NCBI RefSeq assembly: GCF_021261325.1
Contig: NZ_JAJSBI010000008.1
Location: 124,001 to 188,000 of the forward strand
DNA: 64,000 nucleotides
Reading direction: 5' to 3'
DNA from: Streptomyces guryensis
GTDB taxonomy: Bacteria; Actinomycetota; Actinomycetes; Streptomycetales; Streptomycetaceae
Positions within the stretch are counted from its first letter, which is position 1, and each line of letters opens with the position of its first letter. Below the pieces are notes generated by a model. It was not told the origin of the DNA, ran no database searches, and saw nothing but the letters and a program-made list of their open reading frames with translations. The position numbers and the translations under genes were made by a program. Of this stretch, positions 1 through 10,280 are shown piece by piece.

Positions 1-2269
1 CCTCGTCGACGATGACCAGGCCGAGGTCCTTGAACTTCGTCTCCGAGGAGAAGAGGCGGTGGGTGCCGATGACGACGTCCACCGAGCCCTCGCGCAGGCC
101 CTCCAGGACGGCCTTCGCCTCGGTGTCCGTCTGGAAGCGGCTCAACGCCCTTACGTTGACCGGGAATTGGGAGTACCGCTCGCTGAACGTCCCGAAGTGC
201 TGCTGCACCAGCAGGGTGGTGGGGACGAGGACCGCGACCTGTTTGCCGTCCTGTACGGCCTTGAAGGCGGCCCGGACCGCGATCTCCGTCTTGCCGTAGC
301 CGACGTCGCCGCAGATCAGCCGGTCCATCGGGACCGACTTCTCCATGTCGTCCTTGACCTCGGCGATGGTGGTGAGCTGGTCGGGCGTCTCCGCGTACGG
401 GAAGGCGTCCTCCAGCTCGCGCTGCCAGGGGGTGTCCGGACCGAAGGTGTGGCCGGGGGCCGCCATGCGCGCGCTGTACAGCCTGATCAGGTCGGCCGCG
501 ATCTCCTTGACGGCCTTCTTCGCGCGTGCCTTCGTCTTGGTCCAGTCGGCGCCACCCAGGCGGTGCAGCGTGGGGGCCTCGCCTCCGACGTACTTGGTGA
601 TCTGCTCCAGCTGGTCGGTGGGGATGTACAGGCGGTCGCCGGGCTGGCCGCGCTTGGCGGGGGCGTACTCGACGACCAGGTACTCGCGGGTGGCGCCCTG
701 CACCGTGCGCTGCACCATCTCGATGTAGCGGCCGACGCCGTGCTGCTCGTGGACGATGTAGTCGCCCGCCTCCAGGGTGAGCGGGTCGATGGTCTTGCGG
801 CGGCGGGCCGGCATCCGGGCGCCGTCCTTGCCGGCCGCCTTCTGGCCGGAGAGGTCGGTCTCGGTCAGGACGGCCAGCTTGAGCGCCGGGTCGACGAAGC
901 CGTAGTCGATCGAGCCGCACGCCACGTGCACGACGGACGGGGAGATCGCCCCGAGCTCGACGTCGAGGCGGGCCGCGATGCCCTCGCCGCCCAGCACCTC
1001 GACCGTACGGGCCGCCGGGCCGTGGGCCTCGGTGACGTACACCGTGCGCCAGCCGTCGGCGAGCCAGCCCTTGGTGTCGGCGAGGGCCTTGGCGGTGTCG
1101 CCGCGGTAGGTCTCGGGGGCGTGCATGCCGACCTTGAGGGTGTCGGCGTCGAGTTCCTCATCGGCCGCGAACGGCGAGACCGACCACCACATCATGTCCA
1201 GTTCGCGCGCCCGGTCCCGTACGTCCGCGATGGACCAGAGCGAGGCCGCGCCGACGTCGATCGGGGCCTCGCCGCCGCCCGCCGTCGCCGCCCAGGACGC
1301 CTGCAGGAACTCCTGGCTGGTGGCGACCAGATCGGCGGCACGCGTGCGTACCCGCTCCGGATCGCAGACGACGGCCATGGCGCCCTTGGGCAGGACGTCG
1401 ATCAGCAGCTCCATGTCGTCGACCAGGACGGGGGCGAGGGACTCCATGCCCTCGACAGCGATGCCCTCGGCGATGTTGCCGAGCAGTTCGCCGAGCTCGG
1501 GGTGGAGTTCGGCGAGGGTGCGGGCACGCGTGCGTACGTCGTCCGTGAGCAGGAGTTCACGGCAGGGCGGCGCCCACAGGCCGTGATCGGCGACTTCCAG
1601 GGAGCGCTGGTCGGCGACCTTGAAGTAGCGGATCTCCTCGACGTCGTCGCCCCAGAATTCCACGCGCAGGGGGTGTTCCTCGGTGGGCGGGAAGACGTCC
1701 AGGATGCCGCCTCGTACGGCGAACTCGCCGCGCTTCTCGACGAGCTCCACGCGCGCGTACGCGGCCGCGGCGAGGGATTCCACGATCTCGTTCAGGTCGG
1801 CGGTCTGCCCGGTGCGCAGAGCCACCGGTTCCAGGTCCCCGAGGCCCTTGACCTGCGGCTGCAGCACCGACCGTACGGGCGCCACGACGACGGAGACCGG
1901 GCCGGTCTCGGGATCGTCGGGGCGGGGGTGGGCCAGGCGGCGCAGGACGGCGAGGCGTCGTCCCACGGTGTCGCTGCGGGGGCTCAGCCGTTCATGCGGG
2001 AGTGTCTCCCAGGACGGGTAGTCCACGACGCCGTCCGGCGGCAGCAGTGAGCGCAGGGCGGCGGCCAGGTCCTCCGCCTCGCGTCCCGTCGCCGTCACCG
2101 CCAGCACGGGGCGGCCGGTCTCGCGGGCGAGGGCGGCGACCGCGAAGGGGCGGGAGGCGGGCGGGCCGACGAGGTCGACGTGCATGCGGTTGCCGTCTGC
2201 GGCCGCCTTGACGGCTTCTGCGAGGGCGGTGTCCTTGACGACGGCGTCGAGCAGACCGTGCAGGCTCAT
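1..2269 (-). CDS. mfd: Transcription-repair coupling factor Mfd, 5' part only
   Basis: Mfd recognises RNA polymerase stalled at DNA lesions, displaces it with its ATP-driven translocase and recruits UvrA. About 756 N-terminal residues of a protein that is usually near 1,170 lie here; the rest is beyond the left edge. The start is the ATG at 2269 (MSLHGLLDAVVK). Visible in order: the UvrB-like N-terminal module, the RNA-polymerase-interacting region with the IVHEQHGVGRY motif, then the first motor half with Walker A GDVGYGKTE and the start of the DEEQ Walker B box just before the window edge. Single gene on the minus strand. No frameshift is seen. Confidence 0.97.
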   Translation of the reverse strand, partial: MSLHGLLDAVVKDTALAEAVKAAADGNRMHVDLVGPPASRPFAVAALARETGRPVLAVTATGREAEDLAAALRSLLPPDGVVDYPSWETLPHERLSPRSDTVGRRLAVLRRLAHPRPDDPETGPVSVVVAPVRSVLQPQVKGLGDLEPVALRTGQTADLNEIVESLAAAAYARVELVEKRGEFAVRGGILDVFPPTEEHPLRVEFWGDDVEEIRYFKVADQRSLEVADHGLWAPPCRELLLTDDVRTRARTLAELHPELGELLGNIAEGIAVEGMESLAPVLVDDMELLIDVLPKGAMAVVCDPERVRTRAADLVATSQEFLQASWAATAGGGEAPIDVGAASLWSIADVRDRARELDMMWWSVSPFAADEELDADTLKVGMHAPETYRGDTAKALADTKGWLADGWRTVYVTEAHGPAARTVEVLGGEGIAARLDVELGAISPSVVHVACGSIDYGFVDPALKLAVLTETDLSGQKAAGKDGARMPARRRKTIDPLTLEAGDYIVHEQHGVGRYIEMVQRTVQGATREYLVVEYAPAKRGQPGDRLYIPTDQLEQITKYVGGEAPTLHRLGGADWTKTKARAKKAVKEIAADLIRLYSARMAAPGHTFGPDTPWQRELEDAFPYAETPDQLTTIAEVKDDMEKSVPMDRLICGDVGYGKTEIAVRAAFKAVQDGKQVAVLVPTTLLVQQHFGTFSERYSQFPVNVRALSRFQTDTEAKAVLEGLREGSVDVVIGTHRLFSSETKFKDLGLVIVDE

Positions 2270-2389
2270 TCGGGGCGGCTTTCGTCCGGGGGTGGGCAAC
2301 GCGAATCGCCCGACGCGGTGACCGGGCCGGGGGTCTCCAGCGTACGTCGGCGTCGGCGCTGGTGCCGGAGGCTGTGGACAACGTCCGCC

Positions 2390-2570
2390 GCGGGGGCGCC
2401 GGGCCCCGGCTTTTCTCGCCCCCGCCGCCCCTTCCCGTCCCGTCCCTGGGGGCTGCGCACCCCAGACCCCCGCTTTCGGCCTGAACGGCCTCGTCCTCAA
2501 ACGCCGGACGGGCTGAAAGCTCAAACGCCGGACGGGCTGAAAGACAAAGGACGCCGGACGGGCCGAAAGA
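2390..2570 (-). repeat. Dispersed intergenic repeat family A with a 24-bp tandem array
   Basis: The gap 2270-2667 has no convincing gene. It holds a repeat read on the minus strand as GCCCGTCCGGCGTTTGAGGA followed by a G-rich tail. Its end is locally iterated: a 22-bp unit occurs at 2498-2519 and 2522-2543 (period 24), with a degenerate third copy at 2549-2569. A second dispersed copy of the family lies at 33572-33640 in the opposite orientation. I recognise this as a common Streptomyces intergenic sequence; its function is unknown, possibly a terminator-like or RNA-level element. Confidence 0.75.
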
Positions 2571-2667
2571 CGAAAGACAAAACTGCCCGGTGCCGGTGAG
2601 TCCCCCAGGACTCCCCGGCACCGGGCGCTCCCCCGCAACCCCCGTGTGCGGTGGCTGTGACCGATCG

Positions 2668-5235
2668 CTACTCGGTGGCGATCGCGTTCAGTACGTTCAT
2701 CCGGCCCGCCCGGAACGCCGGGATCAGTGCCGCGAACAGGCCCACGAAGGCCGAGCCGATGAAGACGCCGATGATCGTCGGCCAGGGCACTTCGAGGGTC
2801 TTCAGGCCCTCCAGGGCGAGGAGTTTCTGGGCGGTTGCGCCCCAGCCCATGCCCAGGCCCAGGCCCAGCAGTGCGCCGAACAGGGCGATCACGACCGACT
2901 CCATGCGGATCATGCGGCGCAGCTGGCGGCGGGAGAGGCCGATGGCGCGCATCAGACCGATCTCACGGGTCCGCTCGACCACCGAGAGGGCCAGGGTGTT
3001 CACCACACCCAGGATCGCCACGATGATCGCGAGTGCCAGCAGGCCGTAGACCATGTTCAGGAGCTGGCCGATCTGGTCCTTCAGCTCCTGCTTGTAGTCG
3101 GTCTGGTCCCGGACCTCGTACTGCGGGTACGGCTTCAGCGCCGTCTTCAGGGCCGCGTATGCCTGCTTCTCCTGGCCGTCCCTGGCCTTGGCGAACATGA
3201 TGACGTTCGGCGGGATCTTGCCGGCCGGGAGGTACTTCTTCATCGTCGCGATGCTGGTGTAGCGCGCACCCTGGTCGATGGCGACGTCGTCGTCGGTGAT
3301 GGCCGCGACCTTGAGCCTGGCCGTGGCGCCGCCCTTGAAGGCGACCGAGAGGGTGTCGCCGACGTGCACGCCGTGCTTCTTGGCGTACTTGGAGCCGACC
3401 GACATGGCGTCGGTGCCGTAGGCGGCCGTGAGGGTGCCGGCCGTGGTCGCGCGGCGCAGGTCCTGGGCGTAGGACGGGTCGGCGGCGGTGAGGCCGTCGG
3501 TGTCCTTCTGCCCGTCGGGCGAGGTCAGTGTGGCGTCGAGCTGCTTGTAGCGGGTGACGTGGGCCAGGCCCGGTGTCTGCTCCATGGCCTTCTCGGCCTG
3601 CGGGACGATCCGCTGCTTGCCCTGGACGATGAAGTCCGCGCCGACCGACTTGTCCAGCTCGCCCGTCGCCGAGGCGACCATCGAGGAGCCGACCACCGAC
3701 AGGCAGGCCACGAGTGCCAGGCCGATCATCAGGGCCGCGCCCGTGGCACCCGTACGCCTGGGGTTGCGCAGCGCGTTGCGCTCGGCCATGCGGCCGACCG
3801 GACCGAAGGCCCGCAGCAGCACCGCGCTGATCACCCGGACGACCCCGCCGGCCAGCAGCGGGCCGATGACCACGAAGCCGATCAGGGACAGTACGACACC
3901 GAGGCCCAGCATCCCCGATCCGTCGGTCGCCTTCTTCGCCGAGGCCGCCGCGTACAGGGCGGCCCCTCCGGCCCCGGTGAGGACGAGCCCGATCAGGGCG
4001 CGTACCCAGCCCGCCCTGCCGTCGGCCGGCGTACCGGCGTCGCGCAGTGCGGCCATCGGGGAGACCTTGCCGGCGCGGCGGGCCGGCAGGTAGGCGGCGA
4101 GGACGGTGACGACGATGCCGAGGAGCATGCCGGCCAGCGGCGTGGTCCACTTCACCGTCAGGTCCCGCGTCGACAGGTCCATGCCCATCGACCCCATGAG
4201 CTTCATCAGGCCGACCGCGATACCGACACCGGCCCCGACGCCGAGCGCGGATCCGACGACCCCGAGCAGCGTCGCCTCGACCAGCACCGAACGGTTGACC
4301 TGCTTGCGGGACGAACCGATCGCCCGCATCAGGCCGATCTCGCGGGTGCGCTGGGCGACCAGCATCGAGAAGGTGTTGATGATCAGGAAGATGCCCACCA
4401 GGAACGCGATCCCGGCGAAGCCGAGCATGGCGTACTTGATGACGTTCATGAACGCGCCGACGCCCTTGCGGTTCTCGTCGGCGTTCTCCTTGGCGGTCTG
4501 CAGCTTGTACGTCCCCGTACCGAGCGCCTGCGCCATGTTCTGCTTGAGCTGCGTGTCGGAGACGCCGGCCGCGGCGGTGATGCCGATCTGGGTGAACCGG
4601 CCGGTGGCGCCGAGCAGTTCGCGCTGTGCGGTGGCGGTGTCGAAGTAGACGACGGCGGCACCGGGGTTGGTCACCTTGAAGGTGGCGATGCCGACGATCC
4701 TCGCCTTGAAGTCGCCGGTCTGCGCGATGGTGCGCAGTTCGTCGCCCATCTTGAGGTGGTGCTTGTCGGCGGTGTCGGCGTCGACCATCACCTCGGTCGG
4801 CCCGCGCGGGGCGTGCCCGGAGGTGATCTCCATCGAACGCAGGTCGTTGCTGGTCCAGTTGCCGGCGATGGTGGGTGCGCCGGTGCTGGATCCCATGTTG
4901 TCGTTGTGGCTGTTGACGACGGTCACGTTCATCGAACTGACCCCGCCCTCGGCCGACTTGACGCCCTCGGCCGTGCGGGCCCGCTGCAGCACGGAGGCGG
5001 GCAGCGACTCGGGCACCCCGTTCTGCGGTGTGTCGTCGCTCTTCGCGGCCTTCGGGGAGACGGTGACATCGGACGCGGTGACCGCGAACAGCTTGTCGAA
5101 GGTGGTGTTCATGGTGTCGGTGAAGACCAGCGTCCCGCAGACGAAGGCCACCGACAGCAGCACGGCTATCGCCGACAGGGCCATCCGCCCCTTGTGCGCG
5201 AAGAAGTTGCGCATCGACGTCTTCAGCACGGTCAT
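2668..5235 (-). CDS. ABC transporter permease, FtsX/MacB type (855 aa)
   Basis: Large membrane subunit of an ABC exporter or lipoprotein/peptide-type transporter. The protein starts MTVLKTSMRNFFAHKGRMAL with an N-terminal membrane anchor, followed by an extracytoplasmic MacB-like periplasmic core, three membrane helices with the FtsX signature (RTREIGLMRAIGSSRKQV), a second extracytoplasmic domain and a second FtsX triplet (RTREIGLMRAIGLSRRQL). This is the duplicated actinobacterial architecture. Its ATG overlaps the stop of the ATPase gene (ATGA at 5232-5235), so the two are translationally coupled. The substrate cannot be read from sequence. Confidence 0.93.
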   Translation of the reverse strand: MTVLKTSMRNFFAHKGRMALSAIAVLLSVAFVCGTLVFTDTMNTTFDKLFAVTASDVTVSPKAAKSDDTPQNGVPESLPASVLQRARTAEGVKSAEGGVSSMNVTVVNSHNDNMGSSTGAPTIAGNWTSNDLRSMEITSGHAPRGPTEVMVDADTADKHHLKMGDELRTIAQTGDFKARIVGIATFKVTNPGAAVVYFDTATAQRELLGATGRFTQIGITAAAGVSDTQLKQNMAQALGTGTYKLQTAKENADENRKGVGAFMNVIKYAMLGFAGIAFLVGIFLIINTFSMLVAQRTREIGLMRAIGSSRKQVNRSVLVEATLLGVVGSALGVGAGVGIAVGLMKLMGSMGMDLSTRDLTVKWTTPLAGMLLGIVVTVLAAYLPARRAGKVSPMAALRDAGTPADGRAGWVRALIGLVLTGAGGAALYAAASAKKATDGSGMLGLGVVLSLIGFVVIGPLLAGGVVRVISAVLLRAFGPVGRMAERNALRNPRRTGATGAALMIGLALVACLSVVGSSMVASATGELDKSVGADFIVQGKQRIVPQAEKAMEQTPGLAHVTRYKQLDATLTSPDGQKDTDGLTAADPSYAQDLRRATTAGTLTAAYGTDAMSVGSKYAKKHGVHVGDTLSVAFKGGATARLKVAAITDDDVAIDQGARYTSIATMKKYLPAGKIPPNVIMFAKARDGQEKQAYAALKTALKPYPQYEVRDQTDYKQELKDQIGQLLNMVYGLLALAIIVAILGVVNTLALSVVERTREIGLMRAIGLSRRQLRRMIRMESVVIALFGALLGLGLGMGWGATAQKLLALEGLKTLEVPWPTIIGVFIGSAFVGLFAALIPAFRAGRMNVLNAIATE

Positions 5236-6020
5236 GACGTGCGCCCCCGGGCGTCGAAGTCCTTCATACGGTCCAGGACGGCGTCCGCGGTCGGCTTGTG
5301 CATCTCGTCGACGATCCGGCCGTCGGCGAGATACAGCACACGGTCCGCGTACGAGGCCGCCACCGGGTCGTGCGTGACCATCACGATGGTCTGCCCCAGC
5401 TCGTCGACCGACCTGCGCAGGAAGCCCAGCACCTCGGCTCCCGCACGGGAGTCCAGGTTTCCGGTCGGCTCGTCACCGAAGATGATCTCGGGCCGCGCTG
5501 CGAGCGCACGGGCCACGGCGACGCGCTGCTGCTGGCCGCCGGAGAGCTGGGTGGGCCGGTGCCTGAGCCGGTCGGAGAGCCCGACCGTGTCCACGACCCG
5601 CCCCAGCCACTGCTTGTCCGGCTTACGGCCCGCGATGTCCATGGGCAGCGTGATGTTCTCGAGCGCGTTCAGCGTCGGCAGCAGGTTGTACGCCTGGAAG
5701 ATGAACCCGATCCGGTCCCGGCGCAGCTTGGTGAGCTTCTTGTCCTTGAGCCCGGTGATCTCGGTCTCGTCGAGGTAGATCTGCCCCGACGAGACGGTGT
5801 CGAGCCCGGCCAGGCAGTGCATGAGGGTGGACTTGCCGGACCCCGAGGGGCCCATGATCGCGGTGAACTGCCCACGGGCGATGTCCACATCCACATGATC
5901 GAGGGCGACGACACGGGTCTCCCCGGCCCCGTACGCCTTCACGACCTGCCGCGCCCGCGCGGCAACGGCCGTACGCCCTCCAGTGCCCCCGTGCCTGGGA
6001 ATGGTCACGGCCGAAGTCAT
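5232..6020 (-). CDS. ABC transporter ATP-binding protein, LolD/MacB type (262 aa)
   Basis: ATPase partner of the downstream FtsX-type permease. It has Walker A GPSGSGKST, the signature LSGGQQQRVAVARAL, Walker B IIFGDEPTGNLDS and the H-loop VTHD. The start chosen is the ATG at 6020 (MTSAVTIPRHGG), which has an AGGAG ribosome site at proper spacing; an in-frame ATG 12 codons upstream lacks one. The gene opens a two-gene operon whose promoter must lie in 6021-6445, a 425-bp divergent region shared with the MFS gene. I see no unambiguous operator there. Confidence 0.94.
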   Translation of the reverse strand: MTSAVTIPRHGGTGGRTAVAARARQVVKAYGAGETRVVALDHVDVDIARGQFTAIMGPSGSGKSTLMHCLAGLDTVSSGQIYLDETEITGLKDKKLTKLRRDRIGFIFQAYNLLPTLNALENITLPMDIAGRKPDKQWLGRVVDTVGLSDRLRHRPTQLSGGQQQRVAVARALAARPEIIFGDEPTGNLDSRAGAEVLGFLRRSVDELGQTIVMVTHDPVAASYADRVLYLADGRIVDEMHKPTADAVLDRMKDFDARGRTS

Positions 6021-6445
6021 GGTATTTCTCCTATGTCGGTTACGAAGGTGACGCACGATTGCTGCGTCGGCCCGGTCCTGCCGGTCGTGCTGTGCTGGTT
6101 ACGCGGTTGAGTCTGGCGCCGGAGAGGGGTCCGGCGCGCTGGTGCCCGGCACCCTCTTGTGCTGGGGAAAACCCCACCCCCGCCGGTTCGGTCAACCACC
6201 CCTCACCGGCTCCCCAGCGGCGTAAGACCAGGTTAAGGACGGCCTCGGCCGCTCTCCTCCTCCGACGGTACGAACCCTCCCCGGGCCGTAGTACGGAGGA
6301 ACCCCTAGGGGCAGTCCACCGACGGGTGGAGACGTTCTCGGGGTTGCGGTCCACCCACCGGCCCAGTCAGCTTCCACCCTCCCGTCGCGTCAGGGTCAAG
6401 TGGGAAGCTGTCCGGCGGCGGACAGATGCAAGGGGAAGGAATCCT

Positions 6446-7945
6446 GTGGACCAGGGGGAGACGGACATACGGACGGCCGCAACCGACCGGATGCCGGACA
6501 CACGCAGACGCGGCGCCGTGGTCGCCGCGCTCATGCTGGCCATGGCGCTCGCCGCCCTCGACGCCACGATCGTCTCGACGGCCGTCCCGCAGATCGTCGG
6601 TGACCTGGGCGGCTTCTCGGTCTTCTCCTGGCTGTTCTCCGGCTATCTGCTCGCCGTGACGGTGACGCTCCCGGTGTACGGCAAGCTGTCGGACACCTTC
6701 GGCCGCAAGCCGGTCCTGATCGCGGGCGCGGCGGTGTTCCTGGCCGGTTCGCTGCTGTGCGCGGTGGCCTGGAACATGGGCGCGCTGATCGCTTTCCGCA
6801 TCCTCCAGGGCCTGGGCGGCGGGGCGCTCCAGGGCACGGTCCAGACGCTCGCCGCCGACCTCTACCCGCTCAAGGACCGCCCGAAGATCCAGTCCAAGCT
6901 GTCCACGGTGTGGGCGGTGTCGGCGGTGGCCGGCCCGGGCGTGGGAGGCGTCCTGGCCGCCTACGCCGACTGGCGCTGGATCTTCCTGGTCAACCTCCCC
7001 ATCGGCGCGTTGGCGTTGTGGCTGGTCGTCCGCCATCTGCACGAGCCGGAAAGGGAGTCCACGGGCCGCCCCCGTATCGACTGGGCGGGCGCGCTGGCGG
7101 TGTTCGCGTGCGGGGGCGTCCTGCTGACGGCCCTGGTGCAGGGCGGGGTGGCCTGGCCCTGGCTGTCCGGACCCTCAATCGCCTTGTTCGGTACGGGACT
7201 TGCGCTGGCCGGCGTCGTGGTCGTGATCGAACGCCGGGCCGCGGAACCGATCATCCCGGGCTGGGTGTGGCGCCGCCGTACGATCGCGGCGGTGAACCTG
7301 GCGTTGGGCGCACTGGGGTTGCTGATGGTGGCCCCGTCCGTCTTCCTGCCGACGTACGCACAGTCGGTGCTGGGCCTGGCCCCGGTGGCGGCCGGCTTCG
7401 TCCTCTCGGTCTGGACGCTGAGCTGGCCGGTCTCGGCGGCCCTGAGCCAGCACGTGTACGGACGCATCGGATTCCGCAACACGGCCATGCTGGGCATCGG
7501 AATCGCGGCGCTGCTCCTGTTCGCGTTCCCGTTCCTGCCCTACCCGGGCTCGGCCTGGCAGCCGGCCCTGCTGATGCTGCTGTTGGGCGCGGCCCTGGGC
7601 CTGTTCCAACTCCCGCTGATAGTCGGCGTGCAGTCGACGGTGGGCTGGGCGGAACGCGGCACGACAACGGCATCGGTCCTCTTCTGCCGCCAGACCGGCC
7701 AGACCGTCGGCGCCTCGGTCTTCGGCGCGGTCGCCAACGGGGTGCTGGCCTCGCGGCTGGGCGGCGCGGGCGACCTGGACTCGGTGACGCGGGGCCTGGG
7801 CGCCGGTGCGGTCCCGGAGACCACACGGCGGGCGATCGCGGACGCGGTGCACGCGGTGTATGTGGGCGCGGGGTGCGCGGCGGCGGTCGCGTTCCTGGTG
7901 CTGCTGTTCTTGGCGCCGAGCCGCTTCCCGGTGCTCCAGGACTGA
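6446..7945 (+). CDS. MFS drug exporter, DHA2 (EmrB/QacA) family (499 aa)
   Basis: Proton-coupled multidrug or antibiotic exporter in the cytoplasmic membrane. It shows the family's loop motif KLSDTFGRKPV between helices 2 and 3, motif C (AGPGVGGVLAA) and a length fitting the 14-helix DHA2 group. The start is the GTG at 6446, preceded by GGGGAAGGA; an alternative ATG sits 15 codons inside (MPDTRRRG). It is transcribed away from the ABC pair, and no regulator gene is adjacent, which is unusual for this family. The substrate is unknown. Confidence 0.9.
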   Translation: MDQGETDIRTAATDRMPDTRRRGAVVAALMLAMALAALDATIVSTAVPQIVGDLGGFSVFSWLFSGYLLAVTVTLPVYGKLSDTFGRKPVLIAGAAVFLAGSLLCAVAWNMGALIAFRILQGLGGGALQGTVQTLAADLYPLKDRPKIQSKLSTVWAVSAVAGPGVGGVLAAYADWRWIFLVNLPIGALALWLVVRHLHEPERESTGRPRIDWAGALAVFACGGVLLTALVQGGVAWPWLSGPSIALFGTGLALAGVVVVIERRAAEPIIPGWVWRRRTIAAVNLALGALGLLMVAPSVFLPTYAQSVLGLAPVAAGFVLSVWTLSWPVSAALSQHVYGRIGFRNTAMLGIGIAALLLFAFPFLPYPGSAWQPALLMLLLGAALGLFQLPLIVGVQSTVGWAERGTTTASVLFCRQTGQTVGASVFGAVANGVLASRLGGAGDLDSVTRGLGAGAVPETTRRAIADAVHAVYVGAGCAAAVAFLVLLFLAPSRFPVLQD

Positions 7946-8159
7946 TGGTCCGACGGGGGCACCAGCCGCTCCCCGGCCGCAAAAGTCCGAGTTAACGCGG
8001 GTAACACCGCAGGTCAGAATAGTAAGCGCATACCGACCGGCCAGTTTGGTGAAAACGTCGCGCGGCCTGAAACCGGCGAGTAGCGTGCGTGGCTCCGCAC
8101 GCCCCCCAACCTCCCTGCGGTCCCCCGCACAGGACCCGAGCCACGCAAGGAGCACCGGG

Positions 8160-8609
8160 ATGTCCTACGACCGGTCCCCGTCGCACCCGTACCGCCATGC
8201 ACCCGAGAACACGTCCCTGCCGTACGAGGCCACGTACCCGTGGATGCCGCCCACCCCGCCGCCGCCCGAACCGGCCGGAAGGCGCCGCCCTCCGCAGCCC
8301 GCTCTCGGGCACCACAGCGACCTGCGGATCCTGCGCAGCGCACACCGCTGGCAGCGGCGCACCGCCACCTTCACCGCGCTCGGCTACTTCACGCTGTTCC
8401 TGATCCTTTCGGCGTTCGCACCGTCGTTCATGACGACCACCGCCATCGACGGGCTGCCGACCGGGCTGCTGCTGGCCCTGCTCCAGATACCCGTCACCTG
8501 GCTGGCGATCGCGCTGTACGAGCACACGGCCCGCCGCTACGTCGACCCGATCGCGGACCGCATCCGCAAGCAGTCCGAGCTGGACGCCAAGCGGGAGGCG
8601 GCACGATGA
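8160..8609 (+). CDS. DUF485-family small membrane protein (149 aa)
   Basis: Accessory membrane protein that habitually precedes acetate/solute symporters. Residues 1-50 are a proline/tyrosine-rich cytosolic tail; two membrane helices follow at about residues 70-95 and 100-120, then a basic tail. The start at 8160 has an AAGGAG site. The stop overlaps the start of the symporter gene (ATGA), so the two are coupled. The exact function of DUF485 proteins is not established; a role in symporter assembly is inferred from gene pairing. Confidence 0.88.
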   Translation: MSYDRSPSHPYRHAPENTSLPYEATYPWMPPTPPPPEPAGRRRPPQPALGHHSDLRILRSAHRWQRRTATFTALGYFTLFLILSAFAPSFMTTTAIDGLPTGLLLALLQIPVTWLAIALYEHTARRYVDPIADRIRKQSELDAKREAAR

Positions 8610-10219
8610 CGACCGGATTCAGCGGAAACGCCCAGGCCATGTCCCTCGTCGCCTTCTCCACCGTCGCCGCGATCACCCTGCTGCTGTGCGTGATGACCGG
8701 CCCGGACGGCGACGACCTCGACGAGTTCTACACCGGGTACAGCTCCCTCTCCCCCATGCGCAACGGCCTCGCGATCGCCGGCGACTACATCTCCGCGGCG
8801 AGCGTGCTGGGCACCGGCGGCGTGATCGCCCTGTGCGGCTACGACGGGATCGCGCTGGCCCTGAGCACCGCCCTGTCGCTGATGCTGCTGATGTTCCTGC
8901 TGGCCGAACCCCTGCGGAACGCGGGCCGGTTCACGATGGGGGACGCGCTTGCCCGCCGTATGCCGGGCCGGGGAGTGCGGATCACCGCCTGTGTGGTGAC
9001 CATCGCCGCCCTGCTGCCGCTGATGCTGGTCCAACTGGCGGGCACCGGACAGCTGTTGGCTTTCATCCTCGGCTTCTCCGGCGACTCCCTGAAGACCGGC
9101 TGCATCATCGGGCTCGGCGCCCTGATGATCAGCTATGCGGCGATCGGCGGCATGAAGGGCACCGCCCTCATCCAGATCCTGAAGATCGTGATGCTGCTCG
9201 GCTCGGGCGCCGTGGTCGCCCTGCTGGTACTGCGGCGCTTCGACTGGGATCCGGGCGCCCTGTTCAACGCGGCCGCGGCACAGAGCGGGGTCGGGTCCTC
9301 CTTCCTGCACTCCGGCGTCGAGTTCGCCGGCAGCCCCACCCCCCGTCTGGACATGATCACTTCGGAGCTCACGATCGTCGTCGGGGGCGCCTGCCTGCCA
9401 CACGTCACCATGCGCATGTACACCGCGCGCAGCGCCCGTCAGGTGCGGCGCTCGATGTCGTGGGCGGTGTCGTCGGTGGTGCTGTTCGTCCTCATCATGA
9501 CGGTCGTCGGGTTCGGCGCCACCGCCCTGATCGGCCGGGCGGTGATCGCACAGGCCGACCCGCAGGGCAACACGGCCTACCTGCTCGGCTCACGGGCCGC
9601 CTTCGGTACGAACGTGTCGGCGCCGGAGACCTTCCTGTTCACCACCGTCACCACGGCGATCTTCCTGACTCTGCTCGCCTCGGTCGCCGGGATGATCCTC
9701 GCCTGCGCCAACTCCCTCGCCCACGACGTCTTCGCCACCCGCGTGCGGGAGATGTCGGAGCGCCGCGAGATGCTGCTCGCCCGGGTCTCGGCCCTCGCGG
9801 TGGGCATCCCGGCGATCCTGCTGGCCACCCTGGTCCAGCACCGCAGCCTGCAACCTCTGGTGACCCTGTCCTTCTGCCTCGGCGCCTCCGCGATCGCCCC
9901 CGCCCTGGTCTACAGCCTCTTCTGGCGCCGCTACACCCGTTTGGGCCTGCTGTGCACCCTGATCGGCGGCACGCTCGCGGTCCTGCTCGTGATGCCAGGC
10001 ACCAACCTGGTCTCCGGCTCCCCCGTCTCCGCCTTCCCCGACGCCGACTTCAACTGGTTCCCCTTCACCACCACCGGCCTGGTGACGATCCCCCTGGGCT
10101 TCGCCTTCGGCTGGCTCGGCACGGTGCTCTCCGGCCGCCGGGCATCGGAGGAACAGCGGCACCAGTACGAGGCGGTGGAGGGGTGGATCCTGGCGGGGGC
10201 GGTGCGCAGGGGCGGGTGA
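8606..10219 (+). CDS. Sodium:solute symporter, ActP-like (537 aa)
   Basis: Secondary transporter of the SSS family (LeuT fold), probably for a short monocarboxylate such as acetate, judged by the DUF485 partner and the AGDYISAASVLGTGG motif near residue 60, which resembles ActP. About 13 hydrophobic helices are evident. The ATG at 8606 overlaps the upstream stop by 4 bp. The substrate remains an inference: SSS members for pyruvate, propionate or proline look similar. Confidence 0.88.
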   Translation: MTTGFSGNAQAMSLVAFSTVAAITLLLCVMTGPDGDDLDEFYTGYSSLSPMRNGLAIAGDYISAASVLGTGGVIALCGYDGIALALSTALSLMLLMFLLAEPLRNAGRFTMGDALARRMPGRGVRITACVVTIAALLPLMLVQLAGTGQLLAFILGFSGDSLKTGCIIGLGALMISYAAIGGMKGTALIQILKIVMLLGSGAVVALLVLRRFDWDPGALFNAAAAQSGVGSSFLHSGVEFAGSPTPRLDMITSELTIVVGGACLPHVTMRMYTARSARQVRRSMSWAVSSVVLFVLIMTVVGFGATALIGRAVIAQADPQGNTAYLLGSRAAFGTNVSAPETFLFTTVTTAIFLTLLASVAGMILACANSLAHDVFATRVREMSERREMLLARVSALAVGIPAILLATLVQHRSLQPLVTLSFCLGASAIAPALVYSLFWRRYTRLGLLCTLIGGTLAVLLVMPGTNLVSGSPVSAFPDADFNWFPFTTTGLVTIPLGFAFGWLGTVLSGRRASEEQRHQYEAVEGWILAGAVRRGG

Positions 10220-10280
10220 CGGGACGGAACACGGATGACCGCGGTCGGCGGGTCGGCACATGCACGCCGGCGGCCGGCGG

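Noticed and set aside
2590..5778. A 1,062-codon open frame on the plus strand
   Set aside because: It is antisense to the ABC permease and ATPase genes; the product is Arg/Gly/Asp/His-rich with no recognisable domain, a usual effect of high GC third positions.
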